Positions 11,124 through 22,900 of a stretch of 64,000 nucleotides of DNA are shown here, piece by piece (the first letter of the stretch is position 1; every line of letters starts with the position of its first letter). The DNA lies in assembly GCA_002049455.2 (NCBI GenBank), contig KV918813.1, forward strand, positions 124,001-188,000, read 5' to 3'. The notes beneath the pieces are model-generated. The model did not search any database and was not told the DNA's origin. It was given only the letters and a program-made list of their open reading frames with translations. The DNA comes from Porphyra umbilicalis (Eukaryota; Rhodophyta; Bangiophyceae; Bangiales; Bangiaceae). The translations under genes were made by a program, and so were the position numbers.

Positions 11124-12060
11124 TTATTCGAGCCCCCAGCGAGAGCCGGCTGCGAGGCGATAGTAAGTGATAGAAGAGTGTCGACGAAAGCAGGTATCGT
11201 GGGCAAGGACGGTACGAGGGGCCGCAAAAGGGCATAAGTGGAATCGAATCGAGCTCTTGCGGTACGAGTGACACAGCTCGGCGGTAACAAGAAGTGGGCA
11301 GCCGGGCGACGAGGCCGTCAGGATTGCAACAGGACAGGACGAGTCAAGGGGACCACGCACGACGAAGCCAAGTCTATCGGTCGAAGGGTAGTAAGAGAGC
11401 AACATGCGCGCTTGACAAAATGCAGGACGTCGATGCACGCAAGATCAGTTTCGCTCGTGCCGGCAGTCCAGGTCCGGATACGGGCCGCTGCACTGGCCTC
11501 ATCGGAGATCTCCCTTAGTCTCGTGACTATCGTCATGTCTATCCATGCGACAGGTTCAGAGCATTTGTCAAAGAACATCTTGCTTCCGCGAGGCTGATCG
11601 GATGGCAAAAAAGAAGTCAGATCATCCGCGAGATGATCCGACGGTCAGTTCGGTGCTCGGTCTTTCGTTTGTTCTCGCGAACTATCCACCGAGCGGTCCA
11701 GGTCCGATCCTGATATGATCCGCGGAACAGTTCTGAAGAACACGGGTACTGAAGCGCAAAAATAGTTCCCAGGTCGTTCTGACTGAAAGGTTCTTTGTCT
11801 CATCCCATTCTAGTTAAAGGACCATATCAAGATAGATCCACGAAAGAACCGGAGGACTATTCTGCTTCGGTCCTGAGATCGTTACCGGATGATCTCAGAA
11901 ATCGGTTATCGCGACCACTAGGATCGATGTGGCTGCAGTCGAAAAACGATCCCCAGAATTTTCCTCAGGAAACTTCGCGTTTGACACGAGGATTAAAAAA
12001 GGAAGAGCGAGCAACGCGCTGTGATGTCCCTCCAACCACTCGATGGGCCCACAGCGGTAC
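11124..12060. other. Non-coding stretch upstream of the transposase gene
   Basis: No supported gene. GATC-containing words are common between 11.6 and 12.0 kb, including a GATCATC/GATGATC inverted pair near 11617-11635. GGTTCTTT at about 11790 is matched in inverse by AAAGAACC near 11846. This would be the promoter and right subterminal part of the proposed transposon, but no array like the left one is seen. Confidence 0.4.
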
Positions 12061-12090
12061 ACTCGCTAGTGTCTATTCTACCGCGAAATG

Positions 12091-12349
12091 GCATCAAATG
12101 ATGCCCGGTGGTGCATCAAATGATGCACCCTCGCACAGGGCCAGACAACGACGGTTCGACCCCCCTTTTTCTGGCGTCTGGAGCACCTCCCGTTTGTATC
12201 CGCAGCACAATGGCTCCGAGTTCCCCCAAGAGAAACAAAGCATCTGTGAGTCCGTTTCTGTTGTCAAAAGGAGCGTCCGAGGCCGAGAAGCACGAAAAAA
12301 ATGGTGCCAAAAAAGTGCATCAAATGATGCCCAGGGCATCAAATGATGC
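12091..12349. repeat. Two pairs of GCATCAAATGATGC palindromes
   Basis: The 14-bp near-palindrome GCATCAAATGATGC (6-bp arms around AA) occurs four times: 12091-12104, 12113-12126, 12317-12330 and 12336-12349. They form two close pairs about 190 bp apart. In the second copy the arms extend to nine bases (GGTGCATCA/TGATGCACC). The paired layout suggests either dimer-binding sites or terminal repeats of a ~260-bp element. Confidence 0.8.
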
Positions 12350-12388
12350 ACTCGTATAATATATAATAATAGAATAGACACTACAATA

Positions 12389-13057
12389 GAGAGCGTCGGC
12401 AAGTCAAATGTGGGTTGGCGGCGTGGATCGAGGACACGTTTCGTGCCACGTAGCAGCCGTTACCCACATTTGGAACCCATTTGTGGCTATCTGGGTCATC
12501 CGACCCACGCCAAATACCGGTCGGTGAGGACCACGTGGCCACACACGTGGCGCTGGTTGCGCCACCACCGCTCGTCTCAGCCCGGGCTTGGCGCCCACTA
12601 CGGGCGCTTGCGTCTCCATTTTCGGGTGTATCGAGAAGACGCATCATCTTGCACCGTACAAGCTGCCTTTGTCAACCGGCACCATACCCCCCCCGATGCC
12701 GTCACCCCCCCCCCCCCCAACGCCCTTAACTGCCGGCGCCCCTCCATCCAAAACTCGCACTATGCCTACTACATCCCCCATCTCCATCGACCGCCGCCCT
12801 GTCATATGGTCGGCCGGGGCGTCTCTCCAAGGGGGAAGGGGTGATGGTGCTGGGGGTGGAGGTCAATTGGAAGGTGTTGCTCGCACAGAGGTCGCTGCAG
12901 TGCCGTTGCGGTAGATGTGGAGAGCTCAAATCGTGTCAACCGTTATTTGGACACTTGCCGACGCTAAATATGGGGAAGATGTGGGTACATCCGACGTGGG
13001 TCGGCGACCCACATTGTACCCACATTTGATACCCACGCCCGACTTGCCGACGCTCTC
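12389..13057. mobile_element. TA-flanked MITE with 17-bp terminal inverted repeats
   Basis: GAGAGCGTCGGCAAGTC at 12389-12405 is repeated exactly in inverse at 13041-13057, and each end is flanked by TA (12387-12388 and 13058-13059). Subterminal AAATGTGGGT/ACCCACATTT words extend the symmetry. At 669 bp with no supported ORF it is a non-autonomous element. The TA duplication points to Tc1/mariner-superfamily mobilisation. Confidence 0.8.
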
Positions 13058-13059
13058 TA

Positions 13060-13961
13060 ATAGTCACTGTCCGAGGCTTGTCCTTGCTCGTCCAATCGCC
13101 AAACAGGCTGTCAACAAGGCTGATACAAATGTCTTTGGTGAAGTGGGTCAGTGGCGTGGAGGATCAGCGATAGAGGCGGAAGCAAAGAAAATGCAACGAC
13201 AGGAGTGGCCACAGTCGATAGGCTGGCAGCAGGGAAGCACGGTGAACTTCTATCTGCCGTGGCTCGTGACCAAGTCATTCGGATATCAATCGCACGTGAA
13301 AGACAGGAAATGACGAAAATAGTGACAGTTTACACTTTTGTGAAGATCACTCCGGACTGTGATTTTGAATTTTTGTCCTGGGGGGGCTATCGTTGGGATG
13401 AGCAGAGGTTCTCCAGCGCGATCAAGTCCCAGTTACTTTCCAGATCGATCTTCAATTGTTTCGAAGAAACGTGTCTTCCCACGAAAGAATAGCACCGTCC
13501 AATCCGACCCACCAGCGCAGAGCCAGGACACCCCCCCCCCTTGCCTCGTCACGCGCAGGACGGGTTGCCCTGGACGCCAGCTGCTCACCACATCCGCCTT
13601 CGCGCTTGCCGCGCTGGTGCGACGCTGCCAGTCGCCGGTGCACCGCTGGGGTGCTCTGTCCTCCGCGTCTCCGGTCCGGCTCTAACGGCATTTGGCTGCT
13701 GCTCCTGCCGCTTCTGTGGCGGCCTCGTGGCTGTTCTTGTATATCTCGTCTTCTTTTTTGCGTGCTCGGCCGCTCGGGGGACACCCCGTCTAGGTGTTTC
13801 GTGCGACCTTTTTTGGATTGTTTCTCGGTTGCGGCCCCTCTCGGCCTGTCCCCGCCGGCCGATTTCTTTCTGCTCGGCGCTGAGGCACTGGCTGCCCTGG
13901 TCGACGGCGTGGCTGCTGTCGTCTTTCTCTTCGCTTTCCGGTCGTTCCACCTCCGGTGTTG
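13060..13961 (+). promoter_or_regulatory. Upstream region and probable 5' UTR of the deubiquitinase gene
   Basis: No separate gene is supported. The last ~400 bp become rich in C and T and lead to the ATG at 13962. Several frames are open but none has recognisable content. No TATA box was identified with confidence. Confidence 0.35.
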
Positions 13962-16900
13962 ATGCCGGGGCGAGAGCCTAGAGTGCCATTCGATCCGCTC
14001 CTGTCGTCTACGCGAACGCCCGCGGTGGCGGTGCTCCCTGTGGAGCGGTCCGCTGTGCCTGCCATCACGCAGGGTTTCGGTGCGGAGTAAGTTGTGCGCC
14101 TGCTTGCCGACGTGGGGGGGGTATACTCTGAATTCTGTCGGATGCTGGCCCGTTCAGCTGTGCTTGCATATCTACATCAATGCGCTTGCTCGCTCGCCCT
14201 AGCGGCACCTATATGTCTTCTTTTGCTTGTATCCGGACGCAGCGGGCGCTGTGCGTGTGTGCGTTGCATCGGTTGGGGGGCGCTTTGCCGCGCGTCCTTG
14301 GGGCACCGGTAGGCCTAACGGCTCTGCGTCACAGCGGTCGCGGTACAGCTGGTGCTGGGCCCAAGGGCTCTTCAACTGGTATCTAGCTGGCCAACCAACT
14401 CTACCACACCTAGAGGTGGCTGCGTCTGCTGCGACATGTCCCGCAATCCGAGGCCTTGGCCCAACACGGCTGGGTACTGACCATCGACGCATTGTGTGCT
14501 TTGCTCCTTGATTTTTGGTGTCGGTGGCTCTCGATTTTCTCTTCAGGCGTCTTGATGCCCCCGACGGTGAGCTGCGAGAGCAGCCCTGTGGCACGACGGT
14601 CGCGCGGGAGCAGGCGGCTGCGCCTGGTGCGGTGATCACGCCGCGTGGGACCAAGCGGTCGAGGCCGGCGTCGTCTGTCGAGGAGTTGGTACCACCCCTC
14701 GTGCTGGCCACGTCCTCTCGTCGTTCCTTGATGGACGGCGCTGCCGCGGACGTGTCCAGTGGGGATGGGCACGAGCGGACTGCCACCGACGCGGGCGGCG
14801 TCGCGGAGGCTGGTCAACCGAATGAGCCCGCCACCGCTCCTGCTGTTGTGCCCGACGCTTCGCAGTTGCAGTCGACGCCCGCGCCCACGCCCCCTTTAGC
14901 CGGCGCTGCCAATGCTGAAACGCAAGCCATGGACACGGGACCAGCCATTGGCAGTGACCAACACCAGCAGCAGCTAGAGCAGCAGCATGATGGCATGCCG
15001 TCGCCGACGCCGGTGGCCAGCAGCCCGCGTCTCGGCGGTGATGGAGCTGCTGGCGGGCGTTCTGATGCAGCTGATGTACAAGAGGTGTCGGCAAACGCGG
15101 CCACTGAGGCGGAGCTCGTGGCAGGTTCCTCCCTAGCTGTATCGGGAACACCGGCGTTGCTAGAACAGCTGGGCAAGTTAGAGGTCTTCCAAGCAACGTC
15201 CGGGCGCGTCGAGCAGCAGCTGCGGACGGCCGACGAGCCGCTGTCGGCGATTCGGCGGCTGATGAACTGCATGCTGTGCCTGATCAGCGTCTCCCGCGAG
15301 CTCCCCCTGCTTGGCGGCCCCACCGGCTTCCGACGGGCGGTGCTGGCTCAGGGCATTCCGCGCTCGTTGGTGTTGCTGCTCAAGCGGTTCATTGGCTTTC
15401 GGCGGGGCCCTCTGCGCGATGCGGCCTTAAGCACCCTCCGGGTCTCTGCCCGCCTGGTCGTGTGTGCCCTGCCCCTGGACGTGCCTGAGGCGCTGGACAT
15501 CCTGGCGCGCCTCTTCACGCTCGAAAATTACGGCACGGCGGTGTTGATCGTGTCGCAGTTTGGTCGCCGCGGCGGGGTGTACCGTAGCCAACCGATGGGG
15601 ACGTCGTTGGACACGTCCCCCCTGCACGGGGACGACGATGCGGACATTGGGGACCTGGACGACGACGATGATGATGACGTGGATGACAAGGCCACGGCGT
15701 TGGCCCTGGCGCTTTCCCGCCGGGAGCTCTCCTCGTTTGATCTGGACCCCGCCGTTTTGGAGGCCATCTCGGGAGTGGTGGGGGACAAGGACTTTGTGGG
15801 GCCGCTGGTGCAACCGCCTTCCTCTATGGCGTCGTATTCCAGCTCGGGCTCGGAGGAGTCCATTGGCGTGCCGCCGATTCGCGATCGCTCTCGCGACTTG
15901 GATGATCCAGTCGACATCACTACCGCGCTTGGCGATGATGGCGGCGACTTCGACTCGACTGTGGCCGCGCTGGCTCGTGCCGAAGCCGACAGTAAGTCCC
16001 GGGCTGAGGGCGCGGAGTCGTGGCGCGCTGGCGGCCTGGCTGTGGGGGCTGGTGCGCCGTCCGGTGGCGGGGCACTGGCGGACAGGCCGACGTCAGTTCC
16101 TGCACGGAGCATAGACGATTCGTGCGCTGCCGATCAAGCCGCTGGTGGCCAAGCACCGCCCTCTGGCGATATCCCCGCTGACGACACGGGTCGGGGTCCG
16201 TCTGTTGAGCGGCCAAGCCGTATGGACTTGCAGCAGCCCGCAGAGGGGAGCCCTGACACGGACGTGGACGGTGCGGAGCCCGTGGACGTTGCTTGGAACG
16301 ACCAATACGTGACCTCGACGCTCTACTCGACGATCAGCGAGGCGCAGGCAGGTGCCACTCCCGACGCTAATGATGCGGTGCTCGGGTTGGCGTCGGTTGT
16401 CAACGTTTTTGGTGGGCACGGCGGTTTTGACTACTTGCTGGCGCGCCTGCAGCGGGGCGTACCTCATCTCTTGCGCGCGGCTTCCGATGAGGCGCCGGTC
16501 GGCGGCGGCAACGCGAACCAGTCGGGACTGTGCCCACCGACATCAGCCAATGCTGAGCGATCGGCCGCTGCGGACGCAGCGGACAGCTTTCTGACGATGT
16601 ACCAGGTCAAGGCCTTGCTCTTTGCACCGTACAAGGTGCGCTTTTTGTTTGCGCCTCCACGAGTTGACGCCCGCGGCGTGGTGTCCAAGGGCAAGCTGTC
16701 CACATTTGCCAGTTCAGCACTCGAGGCGGTGTTCATGCGCGTCCTGTCACTGTCGGACGAGGAGCTGAAGAACGAGGACCGGCAGGCCATTGACGCCGCC
16801 CTGCACATGGCCATTGATTTTGTGCGCGCTACTCGGGTGGCCACCGCGGTGCGCCGCAACGACATTGTGTTGACAGATGGGGCCGAGTTGAGCCCTGCGG

Positions 16901-19900
16901 TGCGGCGCGGCCTCATGGTCGCTGCCCAGCAGTCCGAGTTGCAAGCCGAGCAGGAGGTGGAGCATCTCTATCTCAAACTCATCGTCAAGCGGCTGAGGTC
17001 GCGTTTCCTCGAGCAGCGGCTGATCGGCATGGCCGACCTCAAGGCAAAGGTTGCCAGTGCAGCGCAAGAGGGCGTCGGGGCGGCCGGCGAACCCAAGGTG
17101 TCGGGGCAGGGCGGCGCTCACGTGCAGGTCTCGTGTGCTACAGCAGCTGGGAGTGGGCGTAGCGCTGTTAACGTGGAGGGAGGCGTCACGGCCGCCACGG
17201 TTGGGGCGTCTACGACGGGCACTGCGGGTGCGCTCCAGCCTGTTGGTGCCGGCGATGAGAATGCGCCACCAGCAGGTCAACCACCGACGGCGGCTGAGCC
17301 CCCAGCTCTAGAACGACCAGGCCCGAGCCCCCTAATTGGGACGGTGGATGCGGGTTTGGTTTCGGATGCGAGCGGGAATGTGCAGACGGCGGCGGGCGAA
17401 GCCAAGTCGCCTGACGTCTCCCCAGCGCACGACGCGACGAGCTTGGTCATGCCAACCAAGCCAGTGGTGTCGGCCGCGACCCTGTGTTTGTGGCTGAACG
17501 ACGCGGGCATCGTCGAGCTGATTTTCGATCGCGGGCGCCTGCACGCAGAGGTCATCAAGCGGTCGAGCGAGGTGCTGCAGTTTCTGGCGGCTCGCAACGC
17601 CTTGTCGACAGCACACATTGACACATTGTGGGCGGCTACGCGGGGCACGCACGAGAGCGTCGCCCACACGGTCTACTTGGTGTTGGCGGAGCTGCCCCAG
17701 TCGCTGCGACCAGGCCTCACGGACCAGCTCTGGTGCCGCATCCGCTCCGTCCCTGCTGCTGAGTACGACACGCAGCTCGTGCAGCTGGTCAGCTCGTTTA
17801 CGTACGGGACGTTGATGAGCCCGATGATCACGTTTGTGCGTAACGCGTCGCTGCACTCGCAGCAGAGGGTTCCCCCGCCACAAGGACCCGCGGCCGGCGT
17901 TCAGGGCATGGACTGCGGTCCTGTTATGGGCAAGCAGGCGGCTGGTGCAGGCGCTGGCGCAACGCCCCTTGTCGGACCACCCGAGTGGTTTGGCATCACG
18001 CGCCTGTGGGAGCTCATCCAAGATGGTCAAGCGGTAGCGGACGCGGTTTTTGACTCGGCCTGGTCTTCTCTTCACGACTTTTTGGTTTGGGACGTTTGCG
18101 AGTCGCGGCGGAAGCCGATGATCCTCGCGTGCATCCGCAACCTCAAGCGCCACCAGTCGCAGCCGCAGAGCATCCAGCTTTTGTGCGCCCTCATCAGCAG
18201 CAAGCCATCGGGCATGTCGGCGGGTTCGGCCGCCGGGGGCGTTGCTGACACCTTCGCTTCCTTTCTGCGAGCCTTGGACCGAGAGGTCAACCTCGTCCAG
18301 GTTGTCGTCGACGACTATCAAGTCTACTCTTCGCAGGCGGTGCGCGCTGCGGCCCCCGGCGGCGCGTTTGGGCCAGGGATGGACCTCAACTACGCACGGT
18401 TGGTGCCGACGTCGCGGCCTGGCCACCTGCGGCAGGTGCATTTGCGGCTGCAGCTGCTGGCTCTTTGCATCACCAACCCCGCTGGGATTTTTGCGCTCAG
18501 CCGCGCGCAGGTGGATGTCTTGTGGGCGTCCTCGGTGGACCGGGCAGTCACACGTGCAGAGCGGGACTCGTTCTTCTCGTGGCTGTGCTATTGCTGTACC
18601 GACTTAGTCGGTAGGCGCGGCGTGCAACCCGACGCGGCGGCTCCCACCGGCGGGACGCTGCCGGCCCCGCCCGCTTCCATGATGACGGGCGTGACGGCCG
18701 CCGTGGATGCGCAGGCGGACGTGGCGCCCGCTGCCGACGCGGCCGGAGCGGACGGGTCGTCGACGCAGTCTCCAACAGACGCCAATGTACATATCACCAC
18801 GGCGTCTGTTGGGTTGAGCGTCGTCGAGTATATATTTTTTGAGAAGCTGCGCCGGATGAGCGCAGAGGTGCTGTCGGAGCGGGCGGCGCTGTGTGCGGAG
18901 GTGTATTTTCGGCTCGTCAACTGGAGCGCTGGCCGCCTCCTCGTTATCGATGCAGACGGCACACCAGCGGGTGACGGTCATGTTCGGGGCCAAATCCCCT
19001 TCACGACTAAGCTCAACAACCGGCTGTTTCCGTTTGATTGCGTGGTGGGCACGCCCGTCAGCAGCAACTTCGTGGTGCTTGCGCCGCAACTCCTTGGCGT
19101 GGACGTGATTTGGATGCTGGCGCTCGATGCGGAGGACGCGGCGGACGGAGCGCGCGCTAGTGCTCTTCTCCTTCGCTTGTATCTGCGGCACGAACGGCAG
19201 TTTTCGACGAGTACCGGGGCCCGTCTCTCTGAATTTGTGTCGCTGTGCATGCAGCATCTGTCGACGGCGGCCACTGGGTCGTCGGCGTCGAAGCTGGCGC
19301 GGCAGCGAGCGGGTCGCTGCATCCTGTTGCTGCGTGCCTTCCTCGATGAGTTCGATGCGGTCATCTCGCGTGCAGGGCTGGCCGTAACGGACCGGCGGCA
19401 CAGCGCTCGAACGCTCGGCAAGCCGCTCGTCCTCGGCGTCATTGTCATTTCGGGTGGGCGGCTCGAGTTGGAATGCCACTCTAATGATGCTCTTGGTGCG
19501 CTTCGGGCGCGCATTGCCAGCGGCCTCAACGCCCTGGGTGGATCGGCGGCGGTGCCGCCTGCTGGCGTCCGCATCATCACGGCGGGGAAAGAGCTGCGGG
19601 ACGACGCGCGGACGCTTGGTGAGCTCCGCATCATTGACCGCCAGCAGCTGCATGTGGCGCGCCGCGTGCAGCCAGCGTCAAGCGGGAGTGCCCCCGCTAG
19701 TGGGGGTGGTCGCTCCAGCCATTCGGCCGTCGGCGATGGGGATGGCGGTGCGGCCCCGAGTGGCGACGGTGCCATGGATTCCGGCATTCCCACCACTGTC
19801 GCGGCTCCGCGGTACGCCACCGTGAGCGCGTTGGACCTCGTGGAGCTGGGCTCCGACGTGGTACCCCGACGTGTGTTATCTCGCTCGCCTTACTTTGATC

Positions 19901-22900
19901 ACCTGTTCCAGTTGATGGAGGGAAGCGATGAGGGCCTTAGCTCCCAGCTGTGGGAGCTCCTCATGCGGCTGCCGACTAACGAGGCGACGCTGGAGGCGCT
20001 GCAAAACCCCGACTCGGTCGCCGAGTGGCGGTCGCTTCTGGACGCGGCTTCCCCTTTTCGGGTGCACTATGCGCTGCAGATTATCGACTCGCTATGTCAG
20101 AGCCACGCGGCGGACGATGTGGAGATGGACAATGTCGGGGCCGATGCTAGAGTCTCGTCTGCTGCGGGTGCCGCAGGTGCGGAGGAAGCTGCTGTCGACG
20201 CGGCACCGGCTGACGGGCAAGTCGACCAGCAGCCGTCCGCACGGCGGAGCTGGCGGACCCGCTTTGTATCAGGCGGCGGCTTGACATATCTGCTCGAAGT
20301 GTTGCAAACGTTCGACTTCCAGGCGGTGCCATGGCGCAGTCGTCGCCGCAGCTGCCTGACGCTGCTACTGAAGGTCGTCAACACCTTCCTGGTGTCGGGC
20401 GACTTGTCCTCGGATACTGCCGAGCCCCCGAAGCTGGTGCTGACCCCTGGTTTGACGCTCGAGGGCCCGGCGCTGCAGGCCCTGATGAAGAAGCTGCTGC
20501 AGATGTCCAAAAACTTAAGTCCCTGCACTCCTACGTCGGGCGGCTCGGCCGTAGTCGAGCACGGGGAGGATTTGATTGTCAAGCCCGTCGTGTCGCTTGT
20601 CGTGGCCGCCGCTCGGTCGTCGCCGGCGCTGCTTGATTGGTTTTGTGGCAGTGACGACTTCAGTTCCTGGCTCTACTCCATCTTGTTGCGATGCACCGAC
20701 GAGCAGCGGCGGGAGGCGGCGGCGCTCTCCGTGCGGCTGCTGGCAACACTGTCGAGCGCTGCCCGCGCGGCTTTGTTTGTGCTGCTGTTCAACCTACTCG
20801 ACTCAGTCGTTGTGGTCGACTCAAACAACTCGTACCTGACGACCGAGTACTTCGCACTGCTGACCGAGCTGGTTGAGCAGTGCTTTCGGGATTCAGTCGC
20901 GGCCGCTGGGAGCGACGGCGAGTCGGTCGTGCCGGTAGACACAGCCGCTATCCCTGTGGCGGTGGTCGAGATGCAAATGAAGCGCCTGGTGGACAGAGTT
21001 GTGGCACTGCCCGTGCGCGAGCGGCGCCCCAACGACGGGGTGGTGGACCAGGTATTGGTCGGGCTCCTGGAGGTCCTCCGCGTCTTCTTGCCTTGTTGCC
21101 AGGCCTGGGGCTTGCCTCACTCGGTGTCGGAGCTGCCCGCAACTGCGACGCCTGCATGGAGTCCACGAAGTGCACTGTCGGCCGAAGCAGCTGCTCCTGC
21201 ATCTGCCGTGAGTGCAGAGCAAGTCGCCCCGTCTCGAGGTCGGCTTCTGGAGAGCCTGTGCCGCGTGTTGACGGAGCACCTGCATGCCTGCCTCTTTGGC
21301 AAGCCGACCTCAACGGACCATGGCCCGCTGGCGCCGCCCAAGTGCAAAACGCGGGCGACGAGGGCTGCGGCGTTTCGCCTCCTGCTCGGCCTGACCGCTT
21401 TTTCGCCGGCCGTGCACGCCCAAGTGGTTGGCTGCCTACTCGAGACTCACCGGTCGATGCTGGAGGCACGGCGGTCGGCCCTGCGCTTCCGTTCCGCGTG
21501 GCCGGGCTTGCCGCCCACGGGCGGCTCTGCGGACAGCACCCATGTGGTGACGGCTGGCCAACTGGTCGTCGGAGCGCAGCACTATCCCTGGGTGCCGCTC
21601 GTCTCGTCGTCGGACAAGGCGGCGTGCGGCTTTGTCGGGCTCAAGAACTGTGGGACGACGTGCTATATGAACTCCCTGCTGCAGCAGCTGTTCATGATCC
21701 CCCAGTTTCGGACATCCGTGCTGCGGGCGCCCATTGACGGCTCTGTGGACGACTCGCATACGCTTGCGGTCCACCTGCAGCTGCTATTCAGCAACTTGCT
21801 GCTGTCGGAGAAGCGGGCCTTTGACACCCGCGGGTTTTGCCTTGCGTACAAGGACTCGGACGGCCGGCCGGTCAACACGGCGGTGCAGATGGATGTGGAC
21901 GAGTTCCTGAACGTGCTGTTTGACAAGCTCGAGAAGGCCGTGCGCGGCGGTCCCTATGAGAAGCTGCTGGAGGAGACCTTTTGCGGCAAGCTCGTCAACC
22001 AGGTCATTTGTCGTGACCTGCCGTTCGTGTCGGAGAGGGAGGAGTCGTTTTACGTCCTCAGCTTGGACGTCAAGGACAAGCGGTCGGTGCTTGACAGCCT
22101 GGACTTTTACGTACAAGGCGACGTGCTCGACGGAGACAACAAGTACTTTTGCTCGCAATATGACCAGCACGTGGTGGCACTCAAGCGCACGTGCTTAGGC
22201 GCACTCCCACACACGCTCATCCTTCATCTCAAGCGGTTTGAGTTCGACTTCGACACGATGCGCAAGGTCAAGGTGAACGACTATTGCGAGTTCCCAGCGG
22301 TGCTCGACATGGGGCCGTACACCAAGCGCTCTCTCGCCCGTCGCGACGCGTCGTCCCATGCAGGTTTTGGTGCGGCACAGCGCAACGGTGGTGGTCTGGC
22401 CGGCGATGGCGCCGGGGCGGCGCACGTGGCTGGCGCTGCTTCTGGTGACGCTACTGCAGAGGGGGACGCGACGTCAGGCGCAGCGGATGCCGCAGACGAC
22501 ACGCAGGGTCTCCAGTACCGCCTCGTTGGCATGCTCGTTCACGCGGGTACGGCGGACTCGGGCCATTACTACTCGTTCGTGCAAGAGCGCGGGACGGACC
22601 GCTGGATCCACTTCAACGACACAATCACGGAGCCGTTCGATCCGGCCGACATCCCGCGCACCTGCTACGGTGGCGTCGAGTCTGTGTCGCAGTGGGACCC
22701 GCAAGCCCAAAAGACTGTGCAGTGGCTGCAGAGCAAGCAGCACTCTGCCTACATGCTGTTTTACGAGCGGATTGAGGAGGTGCCTGCGTCATCGGGCGGC
22801 GGCGTCGGTGCGGCGGTCCAGGTGTCTGCGACTGACCCCGGCATTCATCTCGCTTGTGTCGGGACCGATGGAGCCGCCGCAGACGGCGAGCAGCCTGGTG

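Larger units (their letters stand above)
475..11800. mobile_element. Candidate large DNA transposon carrying transposase, JmjC and Ulp-like genes
   Basis: The proposal rests on adjacency. A subterminal-like motif array (475-1370), two plus-strand genes (1426-7917) and a minus-strand EnSpm-like transposase (8136-11123) are tightly packed, with gaps of 54 and 218 bp. Terminal inverted repeats and the target duplication were not found. The left end may lie outside the window and the right end is only guessed to fall between 11.2 and 12.1 kb, so these boundaries are approximate. Confidence 0.5.

Noticed and set aside
14515-14730. Starting the deubiquitinase at a non-ATG codon in the large exon
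   Set aside because: The open frame before 14731 has no ATG; the upstream exon with matching phase and good splice signals explains it better.
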